From Synechocystis sp. PCC 7509 (lineage in GTDB: Bacteria; Cyanobacteriota; Cyanobacteriia; Cyanobacteriales; Chroococcidiopsidaceae), in assembly GCF_000332075.2 (NCBI RefSeq), contig NZ_ALVU02000001.1, positions 2,120,324 to 2,184,323 of the forward strand: a DNA stretch of 64,000 bases, read 5' to 3'. Shown here piece by piece: positions 47,209 to 56,061 of the stretch; the stretch's first letter is position 1; each line of letters begins with the position of its first letter. The notes below the pieces were generated by a model. It was given only the letters and a program-made list of their open reading frames with translations. It made no database searches and was not told the origin of the DNA. Both the position numbers and the translations under genes were made by a program.

Positions 47209-49689
47209 TTAATGTCCTTTCGCTGGGTTTTCATAAGGGCCAAGAAATCTCTCGCCGTTGAAATGAATCATATGGTCGCTTTGATCTGCAACCCAAACTT
47301 CTGTCTCCCAAGAAATCTCCGCAAGATACCGAGTCATTTCTCTACGACTTGGGAAAGCACTAACAAAAACTAAGCCTTTGCTACTGGACTGAAAAAGCTG
47401 CTTCAATTCATTGTGACGTTTTAAGTTGACTGGGCCATGACTTGTCACAGCTTCTATCAATACCAACCAGTCTTGACGCTCGTAATAAACTACAATATCT
47501 GGCATTTTCCCATGAGGATCTAATTCAATCCCCATTTCTCGGAATCTCTGAGTTTCATTAACGATGAACTTGTTTCCAGCATCGCCCACATACAGAACTA
47601 ACCCTTCCGGTGTAAATCTGGGGCAGAAACTCTCCAAAACATCTTTTATCAGTATATTTTGTCCCCCCGATGATAGCTTAATAGCTTGACCGTTAGGCAA
47701 ACTTACGGGAATCATCGGTATGTTGCGCTTTTTATTCTGCAACAAGTTTGTGACTGAAACAATATAATTTTGACGTGCTTCTTCCCACTGCTCGGAGTCA
47801 TAGGATTTAAGCAGGGATAAAGCTTGTTGATGAAGCTGATAACACCATTTTGGGCTATTAATTGGTCTATCTGGTTGATCTGGATTCTCAATAACTATCC
47901 CCATCTGTACAAACTGGTGCATAGTTTGCCGTCTTACTGTCTCGCGTGTATTTGGCGCGTATTGTTTCCCATAATAATCACGAAACCAATCCATCATCTC
48001 TGTAATCCTGCGTCTTGGTGCTGTAGCTTGATTCCAGGGCGTTTCAGGTTGAATGTTTGCTAAGGCAAGTAAGCAAAGTGCCGATCGCTCATTTTGTTGC
48101 TCTCTTGGGGCCGAAATCTCTTTGAGAATTGCCAGTGCTGCTTTAATTCTTTCACTAGCTTGAACAGCATTTGTTGTTTCGCTCATAATAGACAGAGTTG
48201 TATGTATGACTGTATCAAGTTGCGTTTGGTTAAAGCAACGATCTCCAATTTGGCTTCCTAGCTGAATTAAGTCATCTTTGCAAGGGTACTTAATTTTACG
48301 CAAATCTGTGGCATTGACTTGTGTATGCCCACTAAATTGTCTAAAAAAAATATCAAGTAAAGTTGAATTAAGAAATGCTGCTAAACCTCGTGCAAGGTCA
48401 GGATTCATGCCCTTGCCTTCGGCATGGTAGTAGTTAAGATGATTTTCTATGCCTAATACTGGTGCATCTAGAGGAGAACAAACCGCCGCAACAAGACGAC
48501 GCTTTTCTTCCTTGGCAGAAAAACGCTTTATCAAAACGTACCAACCCGATTCAACTAACCATTTACTTGTTTGTTGGTTTTGTTCAATTGCGATCGCCTT
48601 ACGAGGATTGACGGGTGGAAACAATACTTTTCCGGCTTTGATTGATTCTGGGTAAAGCAGGGGAACACTTTTTTCGTCCCAGGAAGTTCTTAGCGCTGAT
48701 TTAAGACGAAAATCGACAACTGCACCCGTTGAAACTTTTAAACCAAGGTCATTTAAGGTAGATGAAAATCTATCCATTTGCACTCTCAAAGCATCATCAA
48801 GAGAGTTTGTCACAATATGAATGAAATTTTCCGAATCGCTGGTTTCAACAACTTTGCTATAGGGAACGTACCTTGACTCTAAAAATTCATCTGTCTCATC
48901 TGTAAAATTACTGGTAATTTCTATACAGTCAGGTTTGTTTTTTGTTTTAATAGCATGAAAAATAATATTTTCTTGTAATATACTCTCTGAAAAAACTGCT
49001 GAACGGCTCTCAAAAACATGAATTTTATCAAGCCCCATTTCTTTCAAAAAAGCTTGACGAAAAGGACGATAATAAGCACCATTACAAAAGCTTCTGGGCG
49101 TAATTGCAACTATTTCTCCCTCCTCAACAAGCTGTAGCATAGTAAGCCAGACAAAGGTACTATACAAATTAACAGTTTCAATCCCAAGTTTTGAAAGAAG
49201 TTTCTTTTCGATTGATTGGTTGTTAATCTTTTTGTAGGGCGGATTTAAAATCGCGTGAGTAAAACTGTTAGCAGATGGAGTAAAAAGCGGCAAATTTATT
49301 TCAGTAATAGCTTCTATAAAGCTTTCTTCACGTAAACAATAATCTGCTTGAATCCCTCTTTTTTCTAAAGCTATACAACACTCTATAAGACATTGCTGCA
49401 AAGATGGGATAAATATTGACTCAACTTCATAAGCTGTTATCGAGCATCTCTTAACACTATGAGGATTCATCAATAGTCGTTCTACAAAAGCGGCTGTTAA
49501 TGATCCAACTCCGGCTCCAGGATCTAAAAGACTGATATGATCTGATAAGTTGCTAAATTTTCCTGCCATAAAACGGGCAATTGAAGCAGGAGTTAAAAAC
49601 TGACCTAATTCGCTACGCTGCTTTAGATTTAGCCTTGAGGAACAATGAATTCTGGAGATATCTGTGTAATCTGTGAGGAACGTTGTCAT
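47209..49689 (-). CDS. Single-chain restriction-modification enzyme: adenine methylase plus BsuBI/PstI-type nuclease
   Basis: The N-terminal half (about 20-490) is an N6-adenine methylase of the Eco57I/gamma type: SAM motif LLDPGAGVGSLTAAF (54-68) and catalytic NPPY (149-152). The region about 540-640 matches the BsuBI/PstI N-terminal DNA-binding winged helix (PETPWNQA, YAPNTRETVRRQ). The C-terminal part matches the BsuBI/PstI nuclease: VGDAGNKF, PD (730-731), IEAVTSHGP with Glu746, SAFPSRREM and WVADQSDHMIHFNGERFLGPY. BsuBI and PstI cut CTGCAG; whether this fusion does is unknown. Both activities look intact in one 826-residue chain. No separate methylase or nuclease gene is beside it. Confidence 0.85.
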   Translation of the reverse strand: MTTFLTDYTDISRIHCSSRLNLKQRSELGQFLTPASIARFMAGKFSNLSDHISLLDPGAGVGSLTAAFVERLLMNPHSVKRCSITAYEVESIFIPSLQQCLIECCIALEKRGIQADYCLREESFIEAITEINLPLFTPSANSFTHAILNPPYKKINNQSIEKKLLSKLGIETVNLYSTFVWLTMLQLVEEGEIVAITPRSFCNGAYYRPFRQAFLKEMGLDKIHVFESRSAVFSESILQENIIFHAIKTKNKPDCIEITSNFTDETDEFLESRYVPYSKVVETSDSENFIHIVTNSLDDALRVQMDRFSSTLNDLGLKVSTGAVVDFRLKSALRTSWDEKSVPLLYPESIKAGKVLFPPVNPRKAIAIEQNQQTSKWLVESGWYVLIKRFSAKEEKRRLVAAVCSPLDAPVLGIENHLNYYHAEGKGMNPDLARGLAAFLNSTLLDIFFRQFSGHTQVNATDLRKIKYPCKDDLIQLGSQIGDRCFNQTQLDTVIHTTLSIMSETTNAVQASERIKAALAILKEISAPREQQNERSALCLLALANIQPETPWNQATAPRRRITEMMDWFRDYYGKQYAPNTRETVRRQTMHQFVQMGIVIENPDQPDRPINSPKWCYQLHQQALSLLKSYDSEQWEEARQNYIVSVTNLLQNKKRNIPMIPVSLPNGQAIKLSSGGQNILIKDVLESFCPRFTPEGLVLYVGDAGNKFIVNETQRFREMGIELDPHGKMPDIVVYYERQDWLVLIEAVTSHGPVNLKRHNELKQLFQSSSKGLVFVSAFPSRREMTRYLAEISWETEVWVADQSDHMIHFNGERFLGPYENPAKGH

Positions 49690-49962
49690 GCCGTAAGGTA
49701 TAAAGTCATCTTCGCCTATCAGTGAGGAATTGCAACTTTTTTGCGTAGCGTAAAATTTTTAATGTTGGAAAGTGCGATCACACTGCGAAACACTTGGTAA
49801 GTTTGATTGTTGCTAACTCAGAAAAAAACAATTGACAAGCGGATTTACCAAATTGCTAAACTTTCTTATTATACAGGCTTAAAAGGAGCGCTCACCCTAG
49901 CACTTGAATTACCAGTACGAAAACAAAGTCAATTTAAAAGTATTTTTTTACATCAAAGAAAT

Positions 49963-50994
49963 TTACCTATCTCCAGTTTGCAACCATTCATCAAAACTAT
50001 TCCTCTGACTTAGATAAAGAATATCTTTGAACGCTTCTTTGTCAGATAAATAAAGAGCGTGTCTTATCATCGTGTATGGATTCAGGTTATTATCGCCTTT
50101 ACTATCCGAGTTAATTTTCCTTTTGAATTCAATTACTTTATTGAAATAGTTCTCTAAAGCAGTTTTAAAACTTTGCGTTTTATATTCTGGGAAAATATTA
50201 AGAATTTCTTTCACAAGTTCGTCTGCTCTCTCTCGTGCAAACGTATAACCACTAAACTGAAGATTTCTTTTTATAATTTCCAGAAAACTGAAAGTATTAA
50301 GTTGATTATCTGTTTTATTTTCATTTACATTTTGAATTGTATTTTTTTCTATTGTTTCTGCTTCTTTTTTTACTGCTAAAAATTCTTGATCGGCAATTTC
50401 AAATAAAGCCGCAAGTCTATTTATACGCCTACTCAGATTAGGTGAGAGTTCTTTTTTGTACTTTAATTTATGATCTAGGACGCTCCAAGCATCTTGAATA
50501 ATTGTTCTAACTTGTACTTCAACAGATTTAATCTGGGATAGATTTTTATATTCAGGTAAATTCTCTCTTGTAGAATTTAGAGTTAAATCTAAATGCAAAC
50601 TTTTATAACCAAATTGATTTTCTGTCTTTTCTAGAGCTTTTGTTTTATCGCTATACTCAGTCACCTTAAAATCGTTTTCCAACAGTTCTTTTATTTTGTT
50701 AATATCTTCCTCGTATAAGCAAATAACTCTAATGCCAATTAGATCAGTGATATGTTCCTTAATTTCATACTCCTCATTGTTTTTTTCCAAATCTTTTCTA
50801 TATTTTCTTGTAAATTTTTCAATACATTCTTCACGCACTTTTAGTCGAGAAGTAATTGATTCTAACTCAATATCTGTTAATAAGGCTGTAATTAAAGTTT
50901 TAAATGAAGCCTCAGCAGATTTTAAAAACTCTAGTTTTGAGTCATAGTATTCTTTAAAATTATTTTCTTCTTTTTTAAAATCTGAAGAACCCAT
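49963..50994 (-). CDS. RelA/SpoT-domain alarmone synthetase without hydrolase domain
   Basis: The 343-residue protein has a (p)ppGpp-synthetase domain (about 40-180): EHITDLIGIRVICLYEED, GYKSLHLDL and EVQVRTIIQDAWSVLDHKLKYK with the conserved Asp84, Glu159 and His175 region. There is no HD hydrolase, TGS or ACT domain. The C-terminal 150 residues are helical and of unknown function. Such stand-alone synthetases include housekeeping enzymes and toxins (toxSAS, CapRel). The gene is very AT-rich compared with chlB and lies beside a restriction-modification gene, which favours horizontal transfer and a defence role; that is inference. Confidence 0.8.
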   Translation of the reverse strand: MGSSDFKKEENNFKEYYDSKLEFLKSAEASFKTLITALLTDIELESITSRLKVREECIEKFTRKYRKDLEKNNEEYEIKEHITDLIGIRVICLYEEDINKIKELLENDFKVTEYSDKTKALEKTENQFGYKSLHLDLTLNSTRENLPEYKNLSQIKSVEVQVRTIIQDAWSVLDHKLKYKKELSPNLSRRINRLAALFEIADQEFLAVKKEAETIEKNTIQNVNENKTDNQLNTFSFLEIIKRNLQFSGYTFARERADELVKEILNIFPEYKTQSFKTALENYFNKVIEFKRKINSDSKGDNNLNPYTMIRHALYLSDKEAFKDILYLSQRNSFDEWLQTGDR

Positions 50995-51082
50995 ATTATA
51001 ATAATTTTTTAAAAGTATAAGTTATCAACATACATCAGTATTAATAGATACAACCAAATTAATTCGTAATTTATAAATAAAC

Positions 51083-51112
51083 AAGGAATTGAGGTGTTTA
51101 CTCTCAATTCCT
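51083..51112 (-). terminator. Hairpin terminator after chlB
   Basis: AAGGAATTGAG (51083-51093) pairs perfectly with CTCAATTCCTT (51102-51112). It lies 20 bases past the chlB stop, and on the minus strand it is followed by GTTTATTT. It separates chlB from the alarmone-synthetase gene. Confidence 0.75.
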
Positions 51113-51132
51113 TACTCATTTTTAGACTCTAA

Positions 51133-52659
51133 CTACGCGCCTACAGATTCTTTGGCGGCGTACATGACTTCAAGACTAATTACACTAAAACCGCGATCGC
51201 GCGCAAATTTTTCAGTATTGCGTTTAACTTTACCGCGTACAAACCCCGGCACTTTATTTAATTCTGCCTGTGCTTCTTTATTCCAACCAAGGTCAGAACC
51301 TGCGGAAATGCCTTTAGTAATAACTTCCTTGGTATCGTGTCCGCCAAAGATTTCCAATAAGTGGTCTTCCATACCCAAAGTAAAGGAATTGTAGACTAAA
51401 TCAGCAATTTGATTTGTGCCTTCATAGCCGCAAAATGGCTTGTAGCCGATGGGGAAGTTCTGAATGTGTACGGGAGCAGCAATTACACCGCAAGGGATGT
51501 TTAAACGCTTGCCTACGTGCCGCTCCATTTGCGTACCGAAGATAGCTGATGGTTCTGTGCGGGCGATCGCATCGCCGATTAGTCCGTGATCTTCGGTGAC
51601 AATCACTTCATCGCAATATTCCCCTACTTGCTCCTTAAACCACTCAGCGTCGTACTTGCAATAAGTACCCGCCCAAACAACGTGAATGCCCATTTCTCGC
51701 GCTAATATCTTTGTCATCGCGGCGGCGTGGGTGCTGTCGCCAAAGACTACAGCTTTTTTCCCAGTTAAATTTTGACAGTCAATGGAGCGCGAAAACCAAG
51801 CAGCTTGAGAAACATACAAAGTTTGCTCGTTGATAAAGTCTTCGTAGTTTACCTCTGCGCCTTGGTCGTTGAGAATCTGCTGAATTTTGCGAATACAACG
51901 CGCCGTTTCTACTACACCCATTGGCGTAATATCTACATAAGGCATCCCAAATTCTTGTTCTAGATACTTCGCCGACATTACCCCTAGTTCCCGATAAGGT
52001 ACTAAGTTAAACCAAGCTTGAGAAAGTCTTTTGAGGTTAAGCACCGATGCTGCTTCAGGAATTACCTCATTAATTTCGATTCCCAAATCCGTCATCAATT
52101 TTTTAAGTTCGGTACAATCGTGGTGATTGTGGAAGCCGAGACTAGAAATACCAATAATGTTTACGGATGGCTTTTCAGTTTTACCTGTAGGTAATTCGCC
52201 TTTTTTCCGAGCTTTTTCGGTGTATAGCTGCACAATTTGCCGCAACGTAATATCCGCCGCTTGCAACTCGTTAACGCGGTAATGGTTGACATCTGCCAGC
52301 ATGACATCGCACTTTGTATCAATAGAAGCACGTTCGACAAAGTTTTCTAAGTCTTCTTGCAAAATGCTAGAGGTGCAAGTAGGCGTAAGCACAATTAAAT
52401 CGGGGTGTTCTTCGGTGTCTTTGCGAGTAATGTTGTCAACTACCTTTTCTTGAGAACCCCGCGCTAGTACGTTGCGATCTACCGAACTAATAGTAACTGG
52501 CGTAAAATTGCGATCGCGCTCTAACATTGATCGCATAACGTTAAAGTAGTCGTCGCCAATCGGTGCGTGCATGATGGCATGGACGTTTTTAAAAGAGCTA
52601 GAAACTCGCAAAGTTCCAATATGGGCGGGCCCTGCATACATCCAATAAGCCAATTTCAT
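51133..52659 (-). CDS. chlB: Light-independent protochlorophyllide reductase subunit B
   Basis: ChlB forms the catalytic NB component with ChlN, to which ChlL delivers electrons. The complex reduces ring D of protochlorophyllide in the dark. The N-terminus [46 protein letters not shown] and the C-terminal small domain [20 protein letters not shown] are characteristic. The length of 508 residues is full. chlL and chlN are not in the neighbourhood. It stands between an alarmone synthetase and mobile DNA and has its own terminator, so it is a single-gene unit. Confidence 0.97.
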   Translation of the reverse strand: MKLAYWMYAGPAHIGTLRVSSSFKNVHAIMHAPIGDDYFNVMRSMLERDRNFTPVTISSVDRNVLARGSQEKVVDNITRKDTEEHPDLIVLTPTCTSSILQEDLENFVERASIDTKCDVMLADVNHYRVNELQAADITLRQIVQLYTEKARKKGELPTGKTEKPSVNIIGISSLGFHNHHDCTELKKLMTDLGIEINEVIPEAASVLNLKRLSQAWFNLVPYRELGVMSAKYLEQEFGMPYVDITPMGVVETARCIRKIQQILNDQGAEVNYEDFINEQTLYVSQAAWFSRSIDCQNLTGKKAVVFGDSTHAAAMTKILAREMGIHVVWAGTYCKYDAEWFKEQVGEYCDEVIVTEDHGLIGDAIARTEPSAIFGTQMERHVGKRLNIPCGVIAAPVHIQNFPIGYKPFCGYEGTNQIADLVYNSFTLGMEDHLLEIFGGHDTKEVITKGISAGSDLGWNKEAQAELNKVPGFVRGKVKRNTEKFARDRGFSVISLEVMYAAKESVGA

Positions 52660-52960
52660 ATCTTTGCCATGCTCCCTAATTTATATAGCTGGGGATAATT
52701 AAATTATTTGTCTTGTAGTTTCCGATTGTCCCAGAGATATCGGGTGCTAGTGCAGTTACTAGCAATTTTTGCAACAAAACGATAAAGTGCGATCGCTTCC
52801 CCAGACATCAAACAAGTTTAGTTAAGCTAATACTTATCCTGTCTTTACAATGGCATTTCACCACAGTCTAGGCTTTTCTCGTGAAAGCCTTGCAGGAGGG
52901 GCGCTACTTGAATTACGGTGCTTTTTATCTGCTGTTGACAAGTATAATTTATGAATACTG
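52660..52960. other. Upstream region of chlB
   Basis: About 300 bases between chlB and a MITE-like element should contain the chlB promoter (minus strand). A small hairpin, GGCTTT/AAAGCC, lies near 52872-52890. No open reading frame is convincing. Confidence 0.45.
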
Positions 52961-52964
52961 TATA
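52935..52964 (+). promoter_or_regulatory. Possible sigma-70-type promoter reading into the MITE and IS
   Basis: TTGACA (52935-52940) is followed after 18 bases by TGTATA (52959-52964). The second box overlaps the left end of the MITE-like element. If active it would transcribe toward the IS. The match is by eye only. Confidence 0.3.
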
Positions 52965-53048
52965 GCAATCCTAAATCAATTGTGAACGTTGTAGGGGCGC
53001 AATGCATTGCTACGCGATCATGTTTATGAATCAACCAGGATTGCTATA
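52961..53048. repeat. 88-bp MITE-like palindromic element
   Basis: Perfect terminal inverted repeats TATAGCAATCC (52961-52971) and GGATTGCTATA (53038-53048) enclose a short non-coding core with GTAGGGGCGCAATGCATTGC. The core looks like a shortened version of the GTAGGGGCGCAATGCATTGC-type palindrome that I recall as an interspersed repeat in cyanobacteria. It carries no gene. It lies nine bases from the left end of the IS element. Confidence 0.7.
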
Positions 53049-53057
53049 GTTAGCATT

Positions 53058-53950
53058 GAATCTATCCCACTAAGGTCAAAAGGTGATAATCTAATTGTCA
53101 GAGTGATTAAGTCCTACAGAATATGGCGGGAAGATTTGAGGGATTAAGCGATCTAGAATGGAAGTTGTTTGAGGATGTGATCGGCGAGAAAGGAGAAAAA
53201 CGGGGACGGGGAATGCCCCATGCGCCTTTCCGTCATGTAATCAACACCTTAATGAAGGCAATTGATTACGGGCTGCCGTTGGTGCGATGTACCGAAGGGA
53301 GAAGTTTGGGCATCAAAAAGTTCAGCCCACCGATGGCTAAAAAGCTGGCAAGCAGATGGAACGCTAGAGCGACTACAAGCAAGGATATTAGGCATCGCCT
53401 CGGAAAAAGGATTAATTAACTGGAGTCATGGTGCGGTCGATGGCTCTTTTTCCCCCTGGGAAAGGAGGAGGTGAGGACGTTGCTTATGGCTATAAGGGCA
53501 AAGGAATTTTAATTCATACTTTGACCGACGGTAATGGTATGCCTCTGGCTAATTGCACGACCGCAGCTAATGGTAGTGAAAGAGAACAAGTGATGCCGCT
53601 ATTGAATAGCGTTACTGTCAAAACTAATTCTCCTGGCAGACCCCGTAAACGGGTCAAAGTGCTGGCTGGGGACAAAGGCTATGACTCCAAAGATTTGCGT
53701 GCGGCTTTACGCAAACGTGGTATTAGACCGCAGTTGCCGAAGCGAGCCTGGAAAACTAAAAGAAATCGAGGTAGACCCATAAAAATGTCAGTCCCTCGTT
53801 TTCAACAAGAGCGCTGCTTTGCATGGTTTCAACGGAAATACCGTAGACTTGTTGTTCGATGGGAAAGAATTTCTGCCTGCTTTAATGCTTTTATTTCCCT
53901 TGCAACAATTCACATTTGGATTAACAGAATTTTATTACTGGGATAGGTTC
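53058..53950 (+). mobile_element. IS5-family insertion sequence, 893 bp, with 3-bp target duplication
   Basis: Inverted repeats GAATCTATCCCACTAA (53058-53073) and the complement of GAACCTATCCCAGTAA (53935-53950) bound the element (14 of 16 bases match). ATT occurs directly outside both ends (53055-53057 and 53951-53953) and fits a 3-bp target duplication. It is a different type from the IS at 39532. Confidence 0.85.
53123..53946 (+). pseudogene. IS5-family transposase, two frameshifts
   Basis: The reading passes through three frames: MAGRFEGLSDLEWKLFED to HVINTLMKA, then ITGCRWCDVPKGEVWASKSS to HGAVDGSFSP, then GKGGGEDVAYGYKGKG to the end. The DDE Asp in AVDGSF and the Asp in LAGDKGYDSKDL are in different frames. 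Each step needs one extra base: near 53258-53261 and in the T/C run near 53446-53456. Some IS5 subgroups use one programmed frameshift; two +1 events make decay more likely. Confidence 0.85.
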
Positions 53951-53989
53951 ATTCTTCCTAGCTAATTTTTAAGATAAAACAATCAATGA

Positions 53990-54115
53990 ATGAATGGTTC
54001 TATCAACTCGCCGTTTCGCTATGCTGGCGGTAAGTTTTATGCTCGTAATCTGTCTCTCGAACATATTAGACCTCTTGCAAAAGTAAGCTTCAAGATTGAT
54101 TTGCATTCAAGTTAA
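53990..54115 (+). pseudogene. N-terminal stub of a D12-class (Dam-like) adenine methylase
   Basis: A frame from the ATG at 53990 reads MNGSINSPFRYAGGKFYARN, then LSLEHI, and at 54068 runs into an IS end before a TAA at 54113-54115. SPFRY(P/A)GGK is the SAM-binding motif X at the start of D12-class N6-adenine methylases such as Dam and DpnM. Only about 26 genuine residues remain, so there is no activity. It is flanked on the left by the IS ending at 53950 and on the right by the solo IS end. Confidence 0.6.
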
Positions 54116-54135
54116 GCTCATAATTTTAAAAATTT
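54068..54135. repeat. Solo end of the ISL2-like IS
   Basis: AGACCTCTTGCAAAAGTAA, then ATTGATTT, AAGCTCATAATT and TAAA, match the right end of the IS at 39532 (reverse complement of about 40425-40495) in order and spacing, with scattered differences. The rest of the element is absent; the aroE stop is at 54137. It is a deletion remnant or a MITE derivative. Confidence 0.7.
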
Positions 54136-54136
54136 A

Positions 54137-55012
54137 TTAACCTTTACTAAGATAGTTTTGCAACGCCTGACGCATAACATCAATGGGTGCGGGTTGTTGC
54201 AACCAAATTTTTAAAGCGGCGGCTCCTTGTTGTACAAGCATTTCTAAGCCATCAATAGCCGTCGCCCCCTTTGCTTGTGCTTGTTGTAAAAACTTGGTAG
54301 GACTAGGAGTATAAATTAAGTCATAGGCGATCGCATCTGCTGCTAATAATCCCATTTCCTCATCACTCAAAGGCGACTCGCGAACGTTGGGATACATCCC
54401 GATGGGAGTTGTGTTGATAATTACTTTTGCCTGGGGAATTAGTAGCGGCAATTTATCCCAACTGCGGACTAATAATTGTGTCGCCAAAGCTGAATTTCCC
54501 CAACTAGCAATAAATTCGGCTAACTTTGTAGGATTTCTTCCCACTACATAGGTTTCCTTAAAACCTAATTGAGCGCAACCTGCTACCACCGCCCGCGCTG
54601 CGCCACCATTACCCAAAACTAAGGCAGTTTTTTCGCTCCAATTTTGAGCGTAAGTTTGCAAAGGAGTAATAAAACCTTCGACATCGGTATTAGTACCCGC
54701 CCAAATACTGCTACTTGTCCGCCAAACGGTATTTATAGCGCCGATTGCTTTAGCGGTAGCAGATATTTCTGTAATTAAAGGCGTAATTGCTTGCTTGTGG
54801 GGAATTGTAATATTAAAGCCCACTAAATCGATTGCCGCAAATCCAGAAATTGCCGCTTGTAGATTGTCTGGATGTACTGGTAGAGGTAAATAAACATAGT
54901 CTAAGCCTAAATGCGCGATCGCCGCATTGTGCATAATTGGCGACAGTGAATGCTCTACAGGATGCCCAATTACGCCCAGTAGCTTAGTTTTTCCAGTAAT
55001 TATTTGCGACAT
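54137..55012 (-). CDS. aroE: Shikimate dehydrogenase
   Basis: AroE reduces 3-dehydroshikimate to shikimate with NADPH. The substrate site PVEHSLSPIMHNAAI and FNITIPHKQAI (catalytic Lys), the NADP loop VLGNGGAARAV and the final DGLEMLVQQGAAALKIW are characteristic. The length of 291 residues is normal. The ATG at 55012 lies 66 bases from the divergent hydrolase gene. The 3' end abuts an IS remnant, but the reading frame is complete. Confidence 0.96.
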   Translation of the reverse strand: MSQIITGKTKLLGVIGHPVEHSLSPIMHNAAIAHLGLDYVYLPLPVHPDNLQAAISGFAAIDLVGFNITIPHKQAITPLITEISATAKAIGAINTVWRTSSSIWAGTNTDVEGFITPLQTYAQNWSEKTALVLGNGGAARAVVAGCAQLGFKETYVVGRNPTKLAEFIASWGNSALATQLLVRSWDKLPLLIPQAKVIINTTPIGMYPNVRESPLSDEEMGLLAADAIAYDLIYTPSPTKFLQQAQAKGATAIDGLEMLVQQGAAALKIWLQQPAPIDVMRQALQNYLSKG

Positions 55013-55078
55013 AATCGGTGTTCTAGCGATCGCTCGTTAGAATTATTAAAGTAACTTAACATTATTTCTAATTAAATC

Positions 55079-56014
55079 ATGCAGGCAACACCAGCCGTCT
55101 CTACTACTCCAACGCCCGGTAAATATTGGCAGTGGCGAGGACAGTCAATCTATTATGTCAAGGCGGGCGAAAAAACCCAACCACCTTTATTATTAGTGCA
55201 TGGATTTGGGGCTTCTACAGACCACTGGCGCAAAAACATCGCGCAATTGCAAGCAAATTTTGAAGTATGGGCAATCGATTTACTGGGCTTTGGACGTTCA
55301 GCAAAACCCGAAATGGCTTACGGCGCTGACTTGTGGCGAGATCAATTGAATGATTTTATTACTGAAGTCATCGGTCAACCTACAGTATTAGCGGGAAATT
55401 CTCTCGGTGGCTATGCTTGCTTGTGTGTCGCTGCCCAACGCCCGGAGGCTGCGGCTGGGGTAGTATTACTTAATAGTGCTGGCCCTTTTTCAGATACAAG
55501 TTCATCTTCCGAACCCGATCCTTTGCAAGCAGAAGTACAGCCACCAAAAGCGCCGGAAGTATGGCAAAAGTTTTTAGGTGAAGCAGCTAAATGGATGTTT
55601 GCACAACCCTTGGCGCGGTTTATTTTATTTCAATACGTGCGCCAACCTTGGGTAATTCGCCAAACTTTAGAAAGAGTTTATTTAGACAAAAGCGCTGTCA
55701 CTGACCAATTGGTGGAAGAAATTTATCGCCCTTCCTGCGATGCTGGTGCAGCCCAAGTATTTGCAGCAATTTTTAGCAATCCCCAAGGGGAAAAAGTCGA
55801 TATCTTGCTGCAACAGTTGAAGTGTCCCTTACTAATGCTGTGGGGAGAAGGAGATCCTTGGATGAATGCGAAAGAGCGATCGCCTAAATTTCGCCAATAC
55901 TGCCCCAATTTAACAGAATACTTTCTCCGGGCTGGTCATTGTCCCCATGACGAAGTCCCAGAACAAGTAAATTCTCTATTAAAATCCTGGATTTTGTCAA
56001 TAGACGTAGCCTAA
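55079..56014 (+). CDS. Alpha/beta-fold hydrolase
   Basis: The 311-residue hydrolase has LLLVHGFGAS (oxyanion loop), the nucleophile elbow LAGNSLGGY with Ser108, an acid in LWGEGDPW and a His in RAGHCPHDE. The family includes cyanobacterial and chloroplast homologues related to pheophytinase and chlorophyll dephytylase. A role in pigment or lipid turnover is possible but not shown by the sequence. It ends in a terminator. Confidence 0.85.
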   Translation: MQATPAVSTTPTPGKYWQWRGQSIYYVKAGEKTQPPLLLVHGFGASTDHWRKNIAQLQANFEVWAIDLLGFGRSAKPEMAYGADLWRDQLNDFITEVIGQPTVLAGNSLGGYACLCVAAQRPEAAAGVVLLNSAGPFSDTSSSSEPDPLQAEVQPPKAPEVWQKFLGEAAKWMFAQPLARFILFQYVRQPWVIRQTLERVYLDKSAVTDQLVEEIYRPSCDAGAAQVFAAIFSNPQGEKVDILLQQLKCPLLMLWGEGDPWMNAKERSPKFRQYCPNLTEYFLRAGHCPHDEVPEQVNSLLKSWILSIDVA

Positions 56015-56017
56015 ACA

Positions 56018-56061
56018 AATTTAAGGGGTCTTATCCGCTTATGACAAGACCCCTCAAATTT
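56018..56061 (+). terminator. Intrinsic terminator after the hydrolase
   Basis: AAGGGGTCTT (56023-56032) pairs with AAGACCCCT (56046-56054), and the stem extends through the AATTT/AAATT flanks. It lies directly past the stop at 56014. Confidence 0.75.

Noticed and set aside
49807-50013. Plus-strand open frame of 68 codons between the RM gene and the alarmone synthetase
   Set aside because: It overlaps the 3' end of the alarmone synthetase, has no ribosome site and matches no family I know.
53123-53946. Programmed frameshift in the second IS
   Set aside because: Two independent +1 steps would be needed; no known IS5 element uses two, so decay or sequencing error is more likely.
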